Assembly (NCBI GenBank): GCA_963754445.1
Contig: CAVWFT010000002.1
Span: 806,001-870,000 of the forward strand
Source of the DNA: Bog-473 sp963754445
GTDB taxonomy: Bacteria; Actinomycetota; Acidimicrobiia; Acidimicrobiales; RAAP-2
Length of the DNA stretch: 64,000 bases
Direction: 5' to 3'
This document shows, in pieces, positions 17,699 through 26,801 of the stretch; the stretch's first letter is position 1; the number at the start of each line of letters is the position of its first letter. The notes below the pieces were generated by a model, which searched no databases, was not told the DNA's origin, and saw nothing but the letters and a program-made list of their open reading frames with translations. The translations under genes and the position numbers were made by a program.

Positions 17699-18865
17699 GT
17701 GCAGCCCTTCGACCGCCTCGAGGATCCCGCCCGGCTGCGACGCTTGTTGCAGGCCATCCTGATCCTCGATGCGGAGCTAAACCTGCCCATCGTCCTGCGC
17801 CGCATCGTCGAGGAGGCCCGAGACCTCGTCGATGCCGAGTACGGCGCGCTCGGGGTGCTGAGCGAGGACGGGCTCACCCTCGATCAGTTCATCACGGTCG
17901 GCCTGAGCGGCGACGAGGAGCATGCGATCGGCCCGCGGCCGACGGGTCGGGGAGTCCTCGGCACGGTGATCGCCGACGAGAAATTGCTCCGGCTGACCAA
18001 ACTGGGCGACAGCCCGGACAGCATCGGCGTGCCGACCCACCACCCGGCCATGACCTCGTTCCTCGGTGTGCCCGTGCGGGTGCAGGGTGAGGTGTACGCC
18101 AACCTCTATCTGACCAACAAGCGCAGCGCGCCCGAGTTCTCCGAGGAGGACGAGGTGCTCGTCTCCGCCCTGGCCCACTCGGCCGGGAGCGCCATCGAGA
18201 ACGCGCGGCTCCATTCGCTCGTGCGGGATGCGGCCCTCACCGAGGACCGAGACCGGATCGCCCGGGACCTCCACGACTCGGTGATCCAACGCCTGTTCGC
18301 CATCGGCCTTTCGTTGCAGGGCACGGCCCGACTGGTGGAGCGCCCCGAAGCGGTCCTGCGCATCGGCGAGGCCATCGACAAGCTGGACGAGACCATTCGC
18401 CAGCTGCGCAAGGCGATCTTCGACATCGAGCTCACCATCAACAAGATGGGTCTCAACCCCAAGGTCCTCGAGTTGGTCCACGAGCTGCGGCCCGTGCTCG
18501 AACTGCATCCCCAGGTGTCCTTCGTCGGCCCGGTCGACAAGGTGGTGTCGAACGAGCTGGCCGAGGAGATCCTGGCCGTCCTGCGTGAAGCGCTGACCAA
18601 CGTGGGCAAGCACGCCCAGGCCACCCAGGTCGTGGTGACGGTCGCGGCCGCCGGCGACGAGTTGCGCCTGGTGGTGGCGGACGACGGCACCGGGATCGGG
18701 GAGATCACCCCCGGCGGCCTCGGGCTCAAGAATCTGCGCCAGCGGGCGGCGCGGCGCGGCGGAGGCATGGATATCGGGACCTCGCGTGAGGGCGGGACCC
18801 GGTTGTCGTGGCATGTCCCCCTCGACCCCGTCGACGAGAGCCTCGGGGCCGCCAACCCGACGTGA
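17699..18865 (+). CDS. DevS-like GAF histidine kinase
   Basis: A 388-residue cytoplasmic sensor kinase. One GAF domain spans about residues 30–173 (SFLGVPVRVQGEVYANLYLT). The HisKA_3 dimerisation region carries the phospho-acceptor H192 in ARDLHDSVIQRLF. The ATPase domain has VVADDGTGIG and GGLGLKNLRQRA. Mycobacterial DevS/DosT have two GAF domains with haem in the first; here only one is present, so the ligand may differ. GTG 17699 is the start. The divergent NarL-type regulator is the likely partner. There are no membrane segments. Confidence 0.9.
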   Translation: MQPFDRLEDPARLRRLLQAILILDAELNLPIVLRRIVEEARDLVDAEYGALGVLSEDGLTLDQFITVGLSGDEEHAIGPRPTGRGVLGTVIADEKLLRLTKLGDSPDSIGVPTHHPAMTSFLGVPVRVQGEVYANLYLTNKRSAPEFSEEDEVLVSALAHSAGSAIENARLHSLVRDAALTEDRDRIARDLHDSVIQRLFAIGLSLQGTARLVERPEAVLRIGEAIDKLDETIRQLRKAIFDIELTINKMGLNPKVLELVHELRPVLELHPQVSFVGPVDKVVSNELAEEILAVLREALTNVGKHAQATQVVVTVAAAGDELRLVVADDGTGIGEITPGGLGLKNLRQRAARRGGGMDIGTSREGGTRLSWHVPLDPVDESLGAANPT

Positions 18866-18950
18866 ATGGCTGCGACGCCGCGATCCTCGTCGTAGCATCG
18901 ACCTCGATCCGGCCTCGTTGGGGGACGAGGTTCGGGAAAGGGGTGGGCAC

Positions 18951-20792
18951 ATGACCACGACGGCGGTTGGAAAGGCGGAACGGCCCGACAGGGGATTCGC
19001 CCACGCGCTGTGGAAGCGGCAGCTCTCGACGTACCCCGACACGCTGCCCCGCCTGGGCTACCTGGCCATCGTCGTCTTGACGACGATCATGCTCTACTAC
19101 CTGTACTACGTGGAGGGCGCGGTCACGCCGCTCTTGCTGCCCTACTACCACATGTCGTTCCAGTACTTCCTGTACCTGCTGGTCGTCTCGAACGCCATCG
19201 GGGCCTTCAGCGCCTTCATCGGCGGGTTCTCCGACAAGATCGGGCGGGCCAACCTGACGATCTTCGGGACGCTCCTGGTCGCGCTGATCCAGCTCTTCGC
19301 CATTCCCCAGATCAGCGACAAGTTCTGGTTCGCCGCCTGCTACTGCGTGATCGGCTTCGTCGAGGGCATCATCTTGGTCTCCACCCCCGCCCTCATGCGC
19401 GACTTCTCGCCTCAGATGGGCCGCGGTGTGGCCATGGGTTTCTGGGCGCTCGGCCCGACCATGGGGGCCCTGGCCGCCAGCCTCGTCGCCACCCACACGT
19501 TGAGCCACCTCGAACCGTGGCAGGACCAATTCATCATTTCCGGGATCGTCTGCCTGGTCGTCGTCGTGATCGCCTTCCTCTTCCTGCGTGAGCTCTCGCC
19601 ACAGCTCCGGGATCAGCTGATGGTGTCCGAGCGCGAGCGGGCTCTCGTGGAGGCGCGGGCCATGGGCATCGACGTGGCAGCGGCCCAGACGCATCCCCTC
19701 CGCTCCATGCTCAAGCTCGACCTGATCGCCTCGTCCGTGGGGATCTCGGTCTTCCTCCTCTTCTATTACGCGTCGGTCAGCGTCCTCACCATCTACTGGG
19801 TCGTCACCTTCAACCGCAGCACGCCGCAGGCCAACGGCATCAACGTCTGGTATGCCGGGTTCCTGTCGATCGGCCTCGTGCTGGCGGGCGCGCTGTCCGA
19901 CAAGCTCCGGGTCCGCAAGCCCTTCATGCTGGGCGGCGCCGTGGCGGCCATGATCATGCTCGGACTGCTCATCGTGCAGACGAATCATCCGCACACCGGG
20001 TACTACAACAACGTCCTCGTCGTCGTGCTGTTGGCCGTGTCCATCTCCTTTGCCTACGCGCCCTGGATGGCCAACTACACCGAGCAGGTCGAGTCCCACA
20101 ATCCGGCTCTGACGGCGACCGGCTTGGCCGTCTGGGGTTGGATCCTGCGGATCACGGTGGCGCTGTCGTTCCTCGTGCTGCCCTACGTGATCACGACCTC
20201 GAACGTGCTGGTCGACAACCAGACGGCGGGCGCCACGCTGCAGACGATCCAGGCGGCGCAGCCCTACGCACCGGACACGTCGACCCTGAAGTGCAACCCG
20301 ACACCGGCGCCGGCGGTGGTCATCGCCGACTTGAAGACGACGGCCCAGGCCCGGCCCGAGCTCAGCACCCTCGCCACCATCCTGGCGGTCTGCAACAGCG
20401 ACCACAGCCTGACCAAGGCGCTCTCGGCTGCCGGCGGGCTCACCAACCCGCACGTCCTGGGATTGAACGCCTTCAACCCGATCGCCCTGGACATTCAGGA
20501 CGGCAAGGCGGTGACGCAGGCGCAGATCGCCGGCGTGGCCAAGTATTCCCCGAACCTGGCCAACCTCTTGGTGGCCGAGCAGAAGCTGGTGCCGGCGCAG
20601 AAGACGTCCCCGGGGGAGTGGAAGCGTTGGTGGGGCGTGTGCCTGGCCGGCATGCTCGTCTTCGCCGTGTTGGTCTTCACCATGCGCGGGCGCTGGAGTC
20701 CGAGGGCGGCCCGGCGCGACTTCGAGGAGCACGAGCAGATCGTCTCGGCCGAGCTGGCCAAACTGGTGGAGGAACCGGCCGCCGTCTCGTAG
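18951..20792 (+). CDS. MFS transporter with large extracytoplasmic insert
   Basis: A 613-residue major facilitator protein. The ATG at 18951 follows GAAAGGGG. About 12 membrane helices can be traced. The loop-2 motif between helices 2 and 3 reads GGFSDKIGRANL, the MFS signature, and a related SDKLRVRKP stands in the second half. Unusually, about 110 residues lie between the last two helices (about 425–545), outside the membrane, with two Cys (LKCNPT, AVCNSD) that could form a disulfide. A charged C-terminal tail of about 40 residues follows. It is 15 bases upstream of a methylmalonate-semialdehyde dehydrogenase gene, so the imported substrate may be a precursor such as a branched-chain acid, inositol or β-alanine derivative (inference). 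Confidence 0.85.
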   Translation: MTTTAVGKAERPDRGFAHALWKRQLSTYPDTLPRLGYLAIVVLTTIMLYYLYYVEGAVTPLLLPYYHMSFQYFLYLLVVSNAIGAFSAFIGGFSDKIGRANLTIFGTLLVALIQLFAIPQISDKFWFAACYCVIGFVEGIILVSTPALMRDFSPQMGRGVAMGFWALGPTMGALAASLVATHTLSHLEPWQDQFIISGIVCLVVVVIAFLFLRELSPQLRDQLMVSERERALVEARAMGIDVAAAQTHPLRSMLKLDLIASSVGISVFLLFYYASVSVLTIYWVVTFNRSTPQANGINVWYAGFLSIGLVLAGALSDKLRVRKPFMLGGAVAAMIMLGLLIVQTNHPHTGYYNNVLVVVLLAVSISFAYAPWMANYTEQVESHNPALTATGLAVWGWILRITVALSFLVLPYVITTSNVLVDNQTAGATLQTIQAAQPYAPDTSTLKCNPTPAPAVVIADLKTTAQARPELSTLATILAVCNSDHSLTKALSAAGGLTNPHVLGLNAFNPIALDIQDGKAVTQAQIAGVAKYSPNLANLLVAEQKLVPAQKTSPGEWKRWWGVCLAGMLVFAVLVFTMRGRWSPRAARRDFEEHEQIVSAELAKLVEEPAAVS

Positions 20793-20807
20793 CGCGAGGA
20801 TCTGGTG

Positions 20808-22289
20808 ATGCGAACGCTGGAGCACTTCATCGGGGGCAAGTCGGTCGCCGGCACGTCCGGCCGTACCAGCCCGGTCTTCGACCCGGCCCGCGGGGTGCAG
20901 ACGGGTGAGGTCCCGTTGGCATCGCAGGCCGAGGTGGACGCAGTGGTCGACGTCGCCACGGAGGCCGCCCTCGAGTGGCGGGCCAGTTCGCTCAGCGCCC
21001 GGGCGGCGGTGCTCTTCCGCTTCCGGGATTTGGTCGCGTCGGCGGCGCCCGACCTGGCCGCCGCCGTGACGGCGGAGCACGGCAAGGTGCTGAGCGACGC
21101 GGCCGGAGAGGTCGCCCGCGGTCTGGACAACATCGAATTCGCCTGCGGCCTGCCCCACCTGCTCAAAGGCTCGCACTCCACCGAGGTGTCCGGAGGGGTC
21201 GACGTGCACACGATCCTCGAGCCGCTCGGCGTGGTGGCCGGCATCACACCGTTCAACTTCCCGGTGATGGTGCCCCTGTGGATGCTGTCCAACGCGCTCG
21301 CCTGCGGCAACGCCTTCGTGCTGAAGCCCTCGGAGAAGGACCCGTCCCCCTCCCTGCTCCTGGCCGAGCTGGCCCGGGAGGCCGGCCTCCCCGACGGCGT
21401 GCTGAACGTGCTGAACGGTGATGCCGTGGCCGTCGACGCGCTGTTGGCCCATCCCGGCGTCGCCGCGGTGTCGTTCGTGGGCAGCACGCCCATTGCCCGG
21501 CACATCTACGAGACGGGCGCCCGCCACGGCAAGAGGGTGCAGGCCCTCGGCGGCGCCAAGAACCACATGGTGGTGCTGCCCGATGCCGACGTCGGTGCGG
21601 CGGCGGACGCCGCCATCTCGGCCGGATTCGGCTCGGCCGGGGAACGGTGCATGGCCATCTCGGTCGTGGTCGCCGTCGGAGCTGTCGCCGACGAGTTGGT
21701 CGAGGCGATCGCGTCCCGGATGCCGTCGGTGGTGGTCGGTCCCGGAGACGACCCGGACTCGCAGATGGGCCCGCTGGTCACGGCCGAGCATCGCGACCGC
21801 GTCCGCTCCTACGTCGACGGCGCCGAGTCGGAGGGGGCCACCCTGGTGGTGGACGGACGGGGCGAGTGGGCGGAGGGCTTCTTTCTCGGCTGCACGCTGC
21901 TCGACCAGGTCAGGCCGGGGATGCAGGCCTACGACGACGAGATCTTCGGCCCCGTCCTGAGCGTCGTGCGGGTCCCGACCTACGACGACGCGGTCGCCTT
22001 GGTCAACGACAACGCCTACGGCAACGGGACCGCGCTCTTCACGAGGGACGGCGGAGCGGCACGCCGCTTCCAGCGCGACGTGACGGCGGGCATGGTGGGC
22101 ATCAACGTGGCCATCCCGGTCCCGGTGGGCTTCTATTCCTTCGGCGGCTGGAAGGCATCGCTCTTCGGGGACAGCGCGATGTACGGCCCCGAGGGCATCC
22201 GCTTCTACACCCGCCCCAAGGTCGTGACGACTCGCTGGCCGGACCCCGAGACCAGCGAGATCGATTTGGGATTCCCCCGTACCAGGTAG
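20808..22289 (+). CDS. mmsA: methylmalonate-semialdehyde dehydrogenase (CoA-acylating)
   Basis: A 493-residue aldehyde dehydrogenase superfamily enzyme, full length. It oxidises methylmalonate (or malonate) semialdehyde to propionyl-CoA (or acetyl-CoA) with NAD+ and CoA, in valine, thymine or inositol breakdown. Hallmarks are GITPFNFPVMVPLWML (146–161), the KPSEKDPS cofactor region (173–180), the nucleophile C281 in GSAGERCMAIS, and the absence of the general-base Glu context used by non-acylating relatives. GAGGA (20796–20800) precedes the ATG by 7 bases; a GTG at 20805 is an alternative. It is likely co-transcribed with the MFS gene. Confidence 0.9.
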   Translation: MRTLEHFIGGKSVAGTSGRTSPVFDPARGVQTGEVPLASQAEVDAVVDVATEAALEWRASSLSARAAVLFRFRDLVASAAPDLAAAVTAEHGKVLSDAAGEVARGLDNIEFACGLPHLLKGSHSTEVSGGVDVHTILEPLGVVAGITPFNFPVMVPLWMLSNALACGNAFVLKPSEKDPSPSLLLAELAREAGLPDGVLNVLNGDAVAVDALLAHPGVAAVSFVGSTPIARHIYETGARHGKRVQALGGAKNHMVVLPDADVGAAADAAISAGFGSAGERCMAISVVVAVGAVADELVEAIASRMPSVVVGPGDDPDSQMGPLVTAEHRDRVRSYVDGAESEGATLVVDGRGEWAEGFFLGCTLLDQVRPGMQAYDDEIFGPVLSVVRVPTYDDAVALVNDNAYGNGTALFTRDGGAARRFQRDVTAGMVGINVAIPVPVGFYSFGGWKASLFGDSAMYGPEGIRFYTRPKVVTTRWPDPETSEIDLGFPRTR

Positions 22290-22309
22290 TCGCGCCCGGT
22301 TCCGTTTCC

Positions 22310-22968
22310 ATGCCGCGGATCAGCGCAGGGTTCGTCGTGGCCGCTGTCGTCGTGCTCGGCCTCTCCGCCGCCGGGGCGGCGACCACGACCGCGACGACGA
22401 GGCCCGTCTCGGCCGACAACGCCAGACCGTCGGCTGCCGTGGCGACGCATCTGCCGGTCCGTTCGGCACTTCCAGCGGGTTGGGTGCTTCGCAGGGAATC
22501 CACCTCCACGAGCGCGGGCGCCGCTTCGAAGTGCCTGGCCTTCCTGGCGGCGCTCGTCACCCACCGCTCGCCCTATCCCTGGGCCTCACGGACCTTCGCC
22601 AAACCCTCGACGATGGACCAATGGGCCGAGATCCTCTACGAGGCACCCAGCACGACGAGCGCCGAGACGCTCTACGCCGACGACACGGCCGATCTCGCCC
22701 ACTGCCGGAGCATCGCGCTGGGTTCGGGACCCGAGAGGGCGACGGGACACGTGCACGCACTCGACCTGCTCGGCCGGGCCCCGCAGAGCCAGGCTTTCAC
22801 CGTCTCGCTGACCCGGCGCGGGGGTCGGCTCTCGGGTTCACCGTCCACATCTTCCGAGTCGGGAACTTCGTCAGCGGCACCGTCGAGGTGGCCCACGACG
22901 GCGCGTCGTACGACGCGGCGGAGCAAGCGACCCTCGACTCGATTGCAGCAACGAAGCTCGGCGGCTGA
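22310..22968 (+). pseudogene. secreted protein gene broken by a one-base frameshift
   Basis: The frame begins 20 bases after mmsA with a signal peptide (MPRISAGFVVAAVVVLGLSA). It continues through a globular part with two Cys (KCLAFLAALV, LAHCRSIALG) to QAFTVSLTRRGG. Coding character then moves to the frame one base back and continues as ALGFTVHIFRVGNFVSG to IAATKLGG and a stop at 22968. Adding one G to the G5 run at 22820–22824 joins both parts into a smooth protein of about 219 residues. As given, the first frame runs into low-quality sequence until 23050. This is a recent mutation or a sequencing error in a homopolymer. Family not recognised; probably an extracytoplasmic sensor-like or lipoprotein-like domain. 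Confidence 0.7.
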
Positions 22969-23046
22969 TCCGGTCGACAACCCTCGTGTTCCGAGCGGCC
23001 GGTGCAACACGGCGCGGAGGGGTCCGCGTGACATAGCGTTACGCGC

Positions 23047-23538
23047 ATGACTCCCACGCGGGACAGCATGGCGCGACCCGACGGACGGAAGACGACGGGC
23101 GACGGCAAGGACCGGGCTTGGGCCTTGGTCATGACCGACCCACAGACGGGCCTGCCCAACGACATGGTGGTCCAGGATCGTTTGAACCAGGCCCTCGTTC
23201 GCCGCCCGCGCCACGGCGGCGAGGTCGTCATCATCACCGTGACGCTGGACAACTTGGAACGGATCAACGAGGACCACGGCTACGACGTCGGCAACACGGT
23301 GCTCCTCGAGGCGGCCCATCGCCTGACCCATGCCCTGCGCACCGAGGACACGGTCGGCCGCACGGGCAAATACGAGCTGAAGACGGTCATCACGGTGGCC
23401 GAAGAGCAGAACGTAGCTCCGCTGACCGGTCGCCTCCAGAAGGCTTTCGACGAGCCGTTCGAAGCGGGCGACGGGGTGGTCCGGCTCGAGGCGACGTTCG
23501 ACGTCAGGCTGGCCGACGAGGCCGAACGGAACGGCTGA
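23047..23538 (+). CDS. second solitary GGDEF-like protein without catalytic motif
   Basis: A 163-residue protein consisting almost only of a diguanylate-cyclase-like domain: VMTDPQTGLPNDMVVQDRL, then TVTLDNLERINEDHGYDVGN. The signature position reads RTGKYEL instead of GG[DE]EF, and the first metal Asp strand is VTLDN. It aligns well with the protein at 9003–9695 (shared RHGGEV, RTEDTVGR, DEPF/DEPV), so it is a paralogue. The nearby GGDEF of the giant protein is intact, which suggests these two are specialised non-catalytic variants rather than products of random decay. The ATG at 23047 lacks a good ribosome binding site; an in-frame ATG at 23068 is possible. Confidence 0.75.
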   Translation: MTPTRDSMARPDGRKTTGDGKDRAWALVMTDPQTGLPNDMVVQDRLNQALVRRPRHGGEVVIITVTLDNLERINEDHGYDVGNTVLLEAAHRLTHALRTEDTVGRTGKYELKTVITVAEEQNVAPLTGRLQKAFDEPFEAGDGVVRLEATFDVRLADEAERNG

Positions 23539-23568
23539 GCCGACGGGGCCAGTACGAACGAGCAGCGC

Positions 23569-25626
23569 GTGCGAACGGTTCTCGGCTCGTCGCTCCTCGA
23601 CGTGGTGGTGGCGGCTGACCCCTGGAGGCTCTCCTTCGTGGGGCCCGATCTCCATGCGTCCGGCCCGATCGAGTTCCTGACCGAGCATCGCTGGCCCCCC
23701 GGCCCTGACCTTCCTCCTGACGACGATCCGCACGACACGGGTGCCTGGCGAGGGATGGGACACGTTCTCGAGGAGTCGGTGGAGGAGGGTCGGCGCTACC
23801 GGGCCACGGTCGCTGTCGGGCCCACCCGGGGCAGCGTGGGTACCGCAACCCTCGAGGTCGAGCTCTCCGACGACGGCACGGTGTCGGTTCGGGCCGACGT
23901 CGCCGGGGCCACGGCCTGCCGCCAGGGGTTCGTCGCCCTACCCGGCGAGCGCTTTCTCGGGTTCGGCGAGCGGTCCGACGCCGTCAGCCTCGAACGTGGC
24001 GTGGTGGAGCACTACGTCGCCGAGGGGCCATATCAGCAGCACGAGTACCCGTTCCTCGAGGGCATCGTCCCGGCCTGGGCACTGCGCAACCGTCCCGACG
24101 CGACCTACTTCCCGGTGCCCTGGGTCCTCTCCACCCGCGGCTACGGCGTCCTCGTCGAGCGCGACGAGGTCAGCTACAGCCGATTCCGCACCGAGACCGA
24201 CGACCGCTGGGCGATCGAGGTGGAGTCCCCCTCCTTGGCCTACCGCGTGTTCTGCGGCCCGACCCCACTCGATGCGCTCGAGCGCTTCACCGCACGCACC
24301 GGTCGGCAACCGGCTCCCGAGCGCTGGTGGTTCGGCCCCTGGTACCAGAGTGGCCACACCAACCACGTACCCCTCGAGGAGGAGATCCGCCAGGTCGATG
24401 CCGTCCTCGGCGCGGGCGCCGCGGTCTCGGCCGTGGAGACCCACTGCCGGTATCTCCCGGTCGGCGAGGATCGTGGCTTCGAGGAGAGCGAACGGGCTCG
24501 GGCCGAGATGTTCCACGAGCGCGGGCTGGCCGTCGTGTCGTACCTCAACCCGTTGGTCAGCGTCGATTATCCCGAAGCGTTCGTTGCCGCCGACGAGGCG
24601 GGTGCCCTCATCCGGGCGGCGGACGGCTCGACGTACGTCTTCCAGGCGTATGCCGGTGGACGCGAACCTCCGGTGACCATGGAGACGCAGTACGACTTCA
24701 CCACCACCGCGGCGGAGCGCACCTGGGGCGACGTGGCCCGACGGCTTGCCACGGCCGGCTACGACGGCTGGATGGAGGACTTCGGCGAGGACACGCCACT
24801 CGACGCCGTTGCCTCGGACGGGACGACCGCCACGGCCTTCCACAATGCCTATGCCCGGCACTTCCATGCCGCCGCCCACCGGGCCGCCGTCACGTTGGAA
24901 CGGGAGACCGGGCGGCGTTTCGCCCGCTTCGCCCGCTCGGGTTGGACCGGTTCAGCCGCCTCGACCCCGATCGTCTGGGGTGGCGACCCCACCACGTCGT
25001 GGGGCTTCGACGGACTGGCCAGTGCGGTGATCGAGGGCCTGACCATGGGGGCCAGCGGCATCGCCATGTGGGGCAGTGACATCGGTGGGTTCTTCTCGAC
25101 GCTGGACAGGCTCACCCCCGAGCTCCTCATCCGCTGGATCCAGTTCGGCGCCTTTTGTCCTGTGATGCGGACCAAGTCCGCCGGTATCGAGGTGCCGGCC
25201 TACCGCCGTCCCCAGATCTGGGACGACGAGATCCTGCCCCACTGGGTTCGCTGGTCCCGCTGGCACACGAGGCTCAACGACTACCTGGCCGGCGCCCACG
25301 AGACCTATCGCCGCACCGGCCGGCCCATCATGTGCGCGCTGGAGCTGGCTCATCCGGGCGTCGGGCGTTGTGACGACCAGTACCTGCTCGGGCCCGATCT
25401 GCTCGTCGCCCCCGTGCTCGAGCCCGGGGCGACCCGGCGCCGGGTACTCGTGCCGCCGGGCCGGTGGGGCGGTCTGTTCGACCCGACCGTCACCTTCGAC
25501 GGTCCTGGCACCGTCGAGGTGCCCGTCCGACCGGAGGAGATCCCGGTCTTCCTGCGGGACGGAGCGGTGCTCCCGTTGCTGCCCGACGACGGCCGTTCCC
25601 TCAGCCCCTACGCCCGCGCCTCGTAG
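23569..25626 (+). CDS. glycoside hydrolase family 31 (α-glucosidase/α-xylosidase type)
   Basis: A 685-residue GH31 enzyme that cleaves terminal α-linked sugars with retention of configuration. An N-terminal β-sandwich (1–250) precedes the catalytic barrel. The nucleophile Asp is in GWMEDFGED (about residue 402) and the acid/base Asp is in VWGGDPTTSW (about residue 468). GIAMWGSDIGGF follows, and a C-terminal β domain carries PRQ-like PPGRWGGLFD. No signal peptide is present, so it probably acts in the cytoplasm. The DFGE form of the nucleophile motif is shared with α-xylosidases and sulfoquinovosidases, but the sulfonate-recognition motif of YihQ is not evident. GTG 23569 is the start. It is followed by 313 bases without a gene. 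Confidence 0.88.
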   Translation: MRTVLGSSLLDVVVAADPWRLSFVGPDLHASGPIEFLTEHRWPPGPDLPPDDDPHDTGAWRGMGHVLEESVEEGRRYRATVAVGPTRGSVGTATLEVELSDDGTVSVRADVAGATACRQGFVALPGERFLGFGERSDAVSLERGVVEHYVAEGPYQQHEYPFLEGIVPAWALRNRPDATYFPVPWVLSTRGYGVLVERDEVSYSRFRTETDDRWAIEVESPSLAYRVFCGPTPLDALERFTARTGRQPAPERWWFGPWYQSGHTNHVPLEEEIRQVDAVLGAGAAVSAVETHCRYLPVGEDRGFEESERARAEMFHERGLAVVSYLNPLVSVDYPEAFVAADEAGALIRAADGSTYVFQAYAGGREPPVTMETQYDFTTTAAERTWGDVARRLATAGYDGWMEDFGEDTPLDAVASDGTTATAFHNAYARHFHAAAHRAAVTLERETGRRFARFARSGWTGSAASTPIVWGGDPTTSWGFDGLASAVIEGLTMGASGIAMWGSDIGGFFSTLDRLTPELLIRWIQFGAFCPVMRTKSAGIEVPAYRRPQIWDDEILPHWVRWSRWHTRLNDYLAGAHETYRRTGRPIMCALELAHPGVGRCDDQYLLGPDLLVAPVLEPGATRRRVLVPPGRWGGLFDPTVTFDGPGTVEVPVRPEEIPVFLRDGAVLPLLPDDGRSLSPYARAS

Positions 25627-25939
25627 GACGGTGCGCGGCCGGGCGGGCCCGAGGCGGCCCCCCCCCGGCGGCCCCGAGGCGACTGAGACGGATCGTGCCA
25701 GCGCAGCTTGCAATGGGGGTTGTCCTCCGACGGGGAACGGTCGCTCTTCGCCCGTGGACGAACCACAGACGCCATGCACGGGGTCGTGCGAGAGGCGCCG
25801 GACCGGAGGTCCCGACCGAACACGGTGGTCGAAGGCCGGATCGGACGCCGCCGGCGGACCACCGCGTCGACGGGTCATCGGGGTCGGACCACGGCAGGAC
25901 GAGGCAAGGACGGCGCGAACACCGGGAGGGGCTCGCGAG
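25627..25939. other. 313-base gap before tRNA-Leu
   Basis: The gap lies between the GH31 stop and the 3' end of tRNA-Leu. It begins with a GC-rich stretch (run of C at about 25661–25668) that may help termination. The frames crossing it show no coding character, and I see no further feature. Confidence 0.4.
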
Positions 25940-26023
<84 letters not shown>

Positions 26024-26144
26024 GAGCGACCGGCCAAGAGTAGTCGGCCTGAAGGCCCTTCTCGGCCGCCGGGGCCTACGTGACCAGGTCAGACGCTTGA
26101 TGCATCCCAGCGAAGGCCGACCGGCCGGTAATCTGTGGGAGACC

Positions 26145-26801
26145 ATGGGACTCCAGCAGTTTGAGGAGCGCCTCGAGCGTTTGGTGGAGGGCACGTTGGC
26201 CAAGCCGTTTCGGAGCAGCCTCCAGCCGGTCGAGATCGGGCGCAGACTCACCCGAGAGATGGACCTGCATCGCCGGGTCGGCGTGCGGGGCCTCATCGCG
26301 CCCAATGCCTTTGCGGTCACCCTGTCCCCGGCCGACGTCAGCCGGTTCGCCAATTTTATCGACGCCTTGTCCCGCGAGTTGTCCGACGCGGCCCGGGAGC
26401 ACGCCAAGATCGAGGGCTACTCCTTCGTCGGCCCGGTCGAGGTGGAGATCTTCGAAGGGTCCTCCCTCAAGGCCGGGCGTTTCACGGTCGCGGCCGAGGT
26501 GCGGGAGAGCGAGGACGGCGGCTTCCTGGCCGAGCTCGTCCTCTCCGACGGTCGCCGGGTCACGGTGGGGTCGGACGCGGTCGTCATCGGCCGCCTGCCC
26601 GAGTGCGAGATCGTGCTCGCAGACTCCAACGTGAGCCGCCGCCACGCCGAGTTGCGGCGGAAAGGAGACGGGGTCTTCGTGACGGACCTCGGCTCCACCA
26701 ACGGCACCAGGGTGAACGGTGTTCCCGTGCGGGAACAGCTCCTGGCCAGCGGGGACGAGATCAGCGTCGGCTCGACGCGGCTCATCTTCGAAATGTCGTG
26801 A
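26145..26801 (+). CDS. fhaA: FhaA-type protein (DUF3662 + FHA domain)
   Basis: A 218-residue cytoplasmic phosphothreonine-binding adaptor. The N-terminal DUF3662 region covers residues 1–110 (MGLQQFEERLERLVEGTLAK). An FHA domain covers about 135–218 with the key motifs VVIGRLPECEIVL, SNVSRRHAEL and DLGSTNGTRVNG. Mycobacterial FhaA is much longer because of an extended linker; this short form is common in other actinobacteria. The ATG at 26145 is chosen because GGGAG lies just upstream and homologues start with MGLQ. It binds phosphorylated partners of PknA/PknB, including the MviN flippase, in mycobacteria. Its stop overlaps the GTG start of fhaB (GTGA), so the two are translationally coupled. 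Confidence 0.9.
   Translation: MGLQQFEERLERLVEGTLAKPFRSSLQPVEIGRRLTREMDLHRRVGVRGLIAPNAFAVTLSPADVSRFANFIDALSRELSDAAREHAKIEGYSFVGPVEVEIFEGSSLKAGRFTVAAEVRESEDGGFLAELVLSDGRRVTVGSDAVVIGRLPECEIVLADSNVSRRHAELRRKGDGVFVTDLGSTNGTRVNGVPVREQLLASGDEISVGSTRLIFEMS

Noticed and set aside
18726..21791. 1021-residue reverse-strand frame
   Set aside because: Antisense to the DevS-like kinase end, MFS transporter and mmsA; no domain, biased composition.
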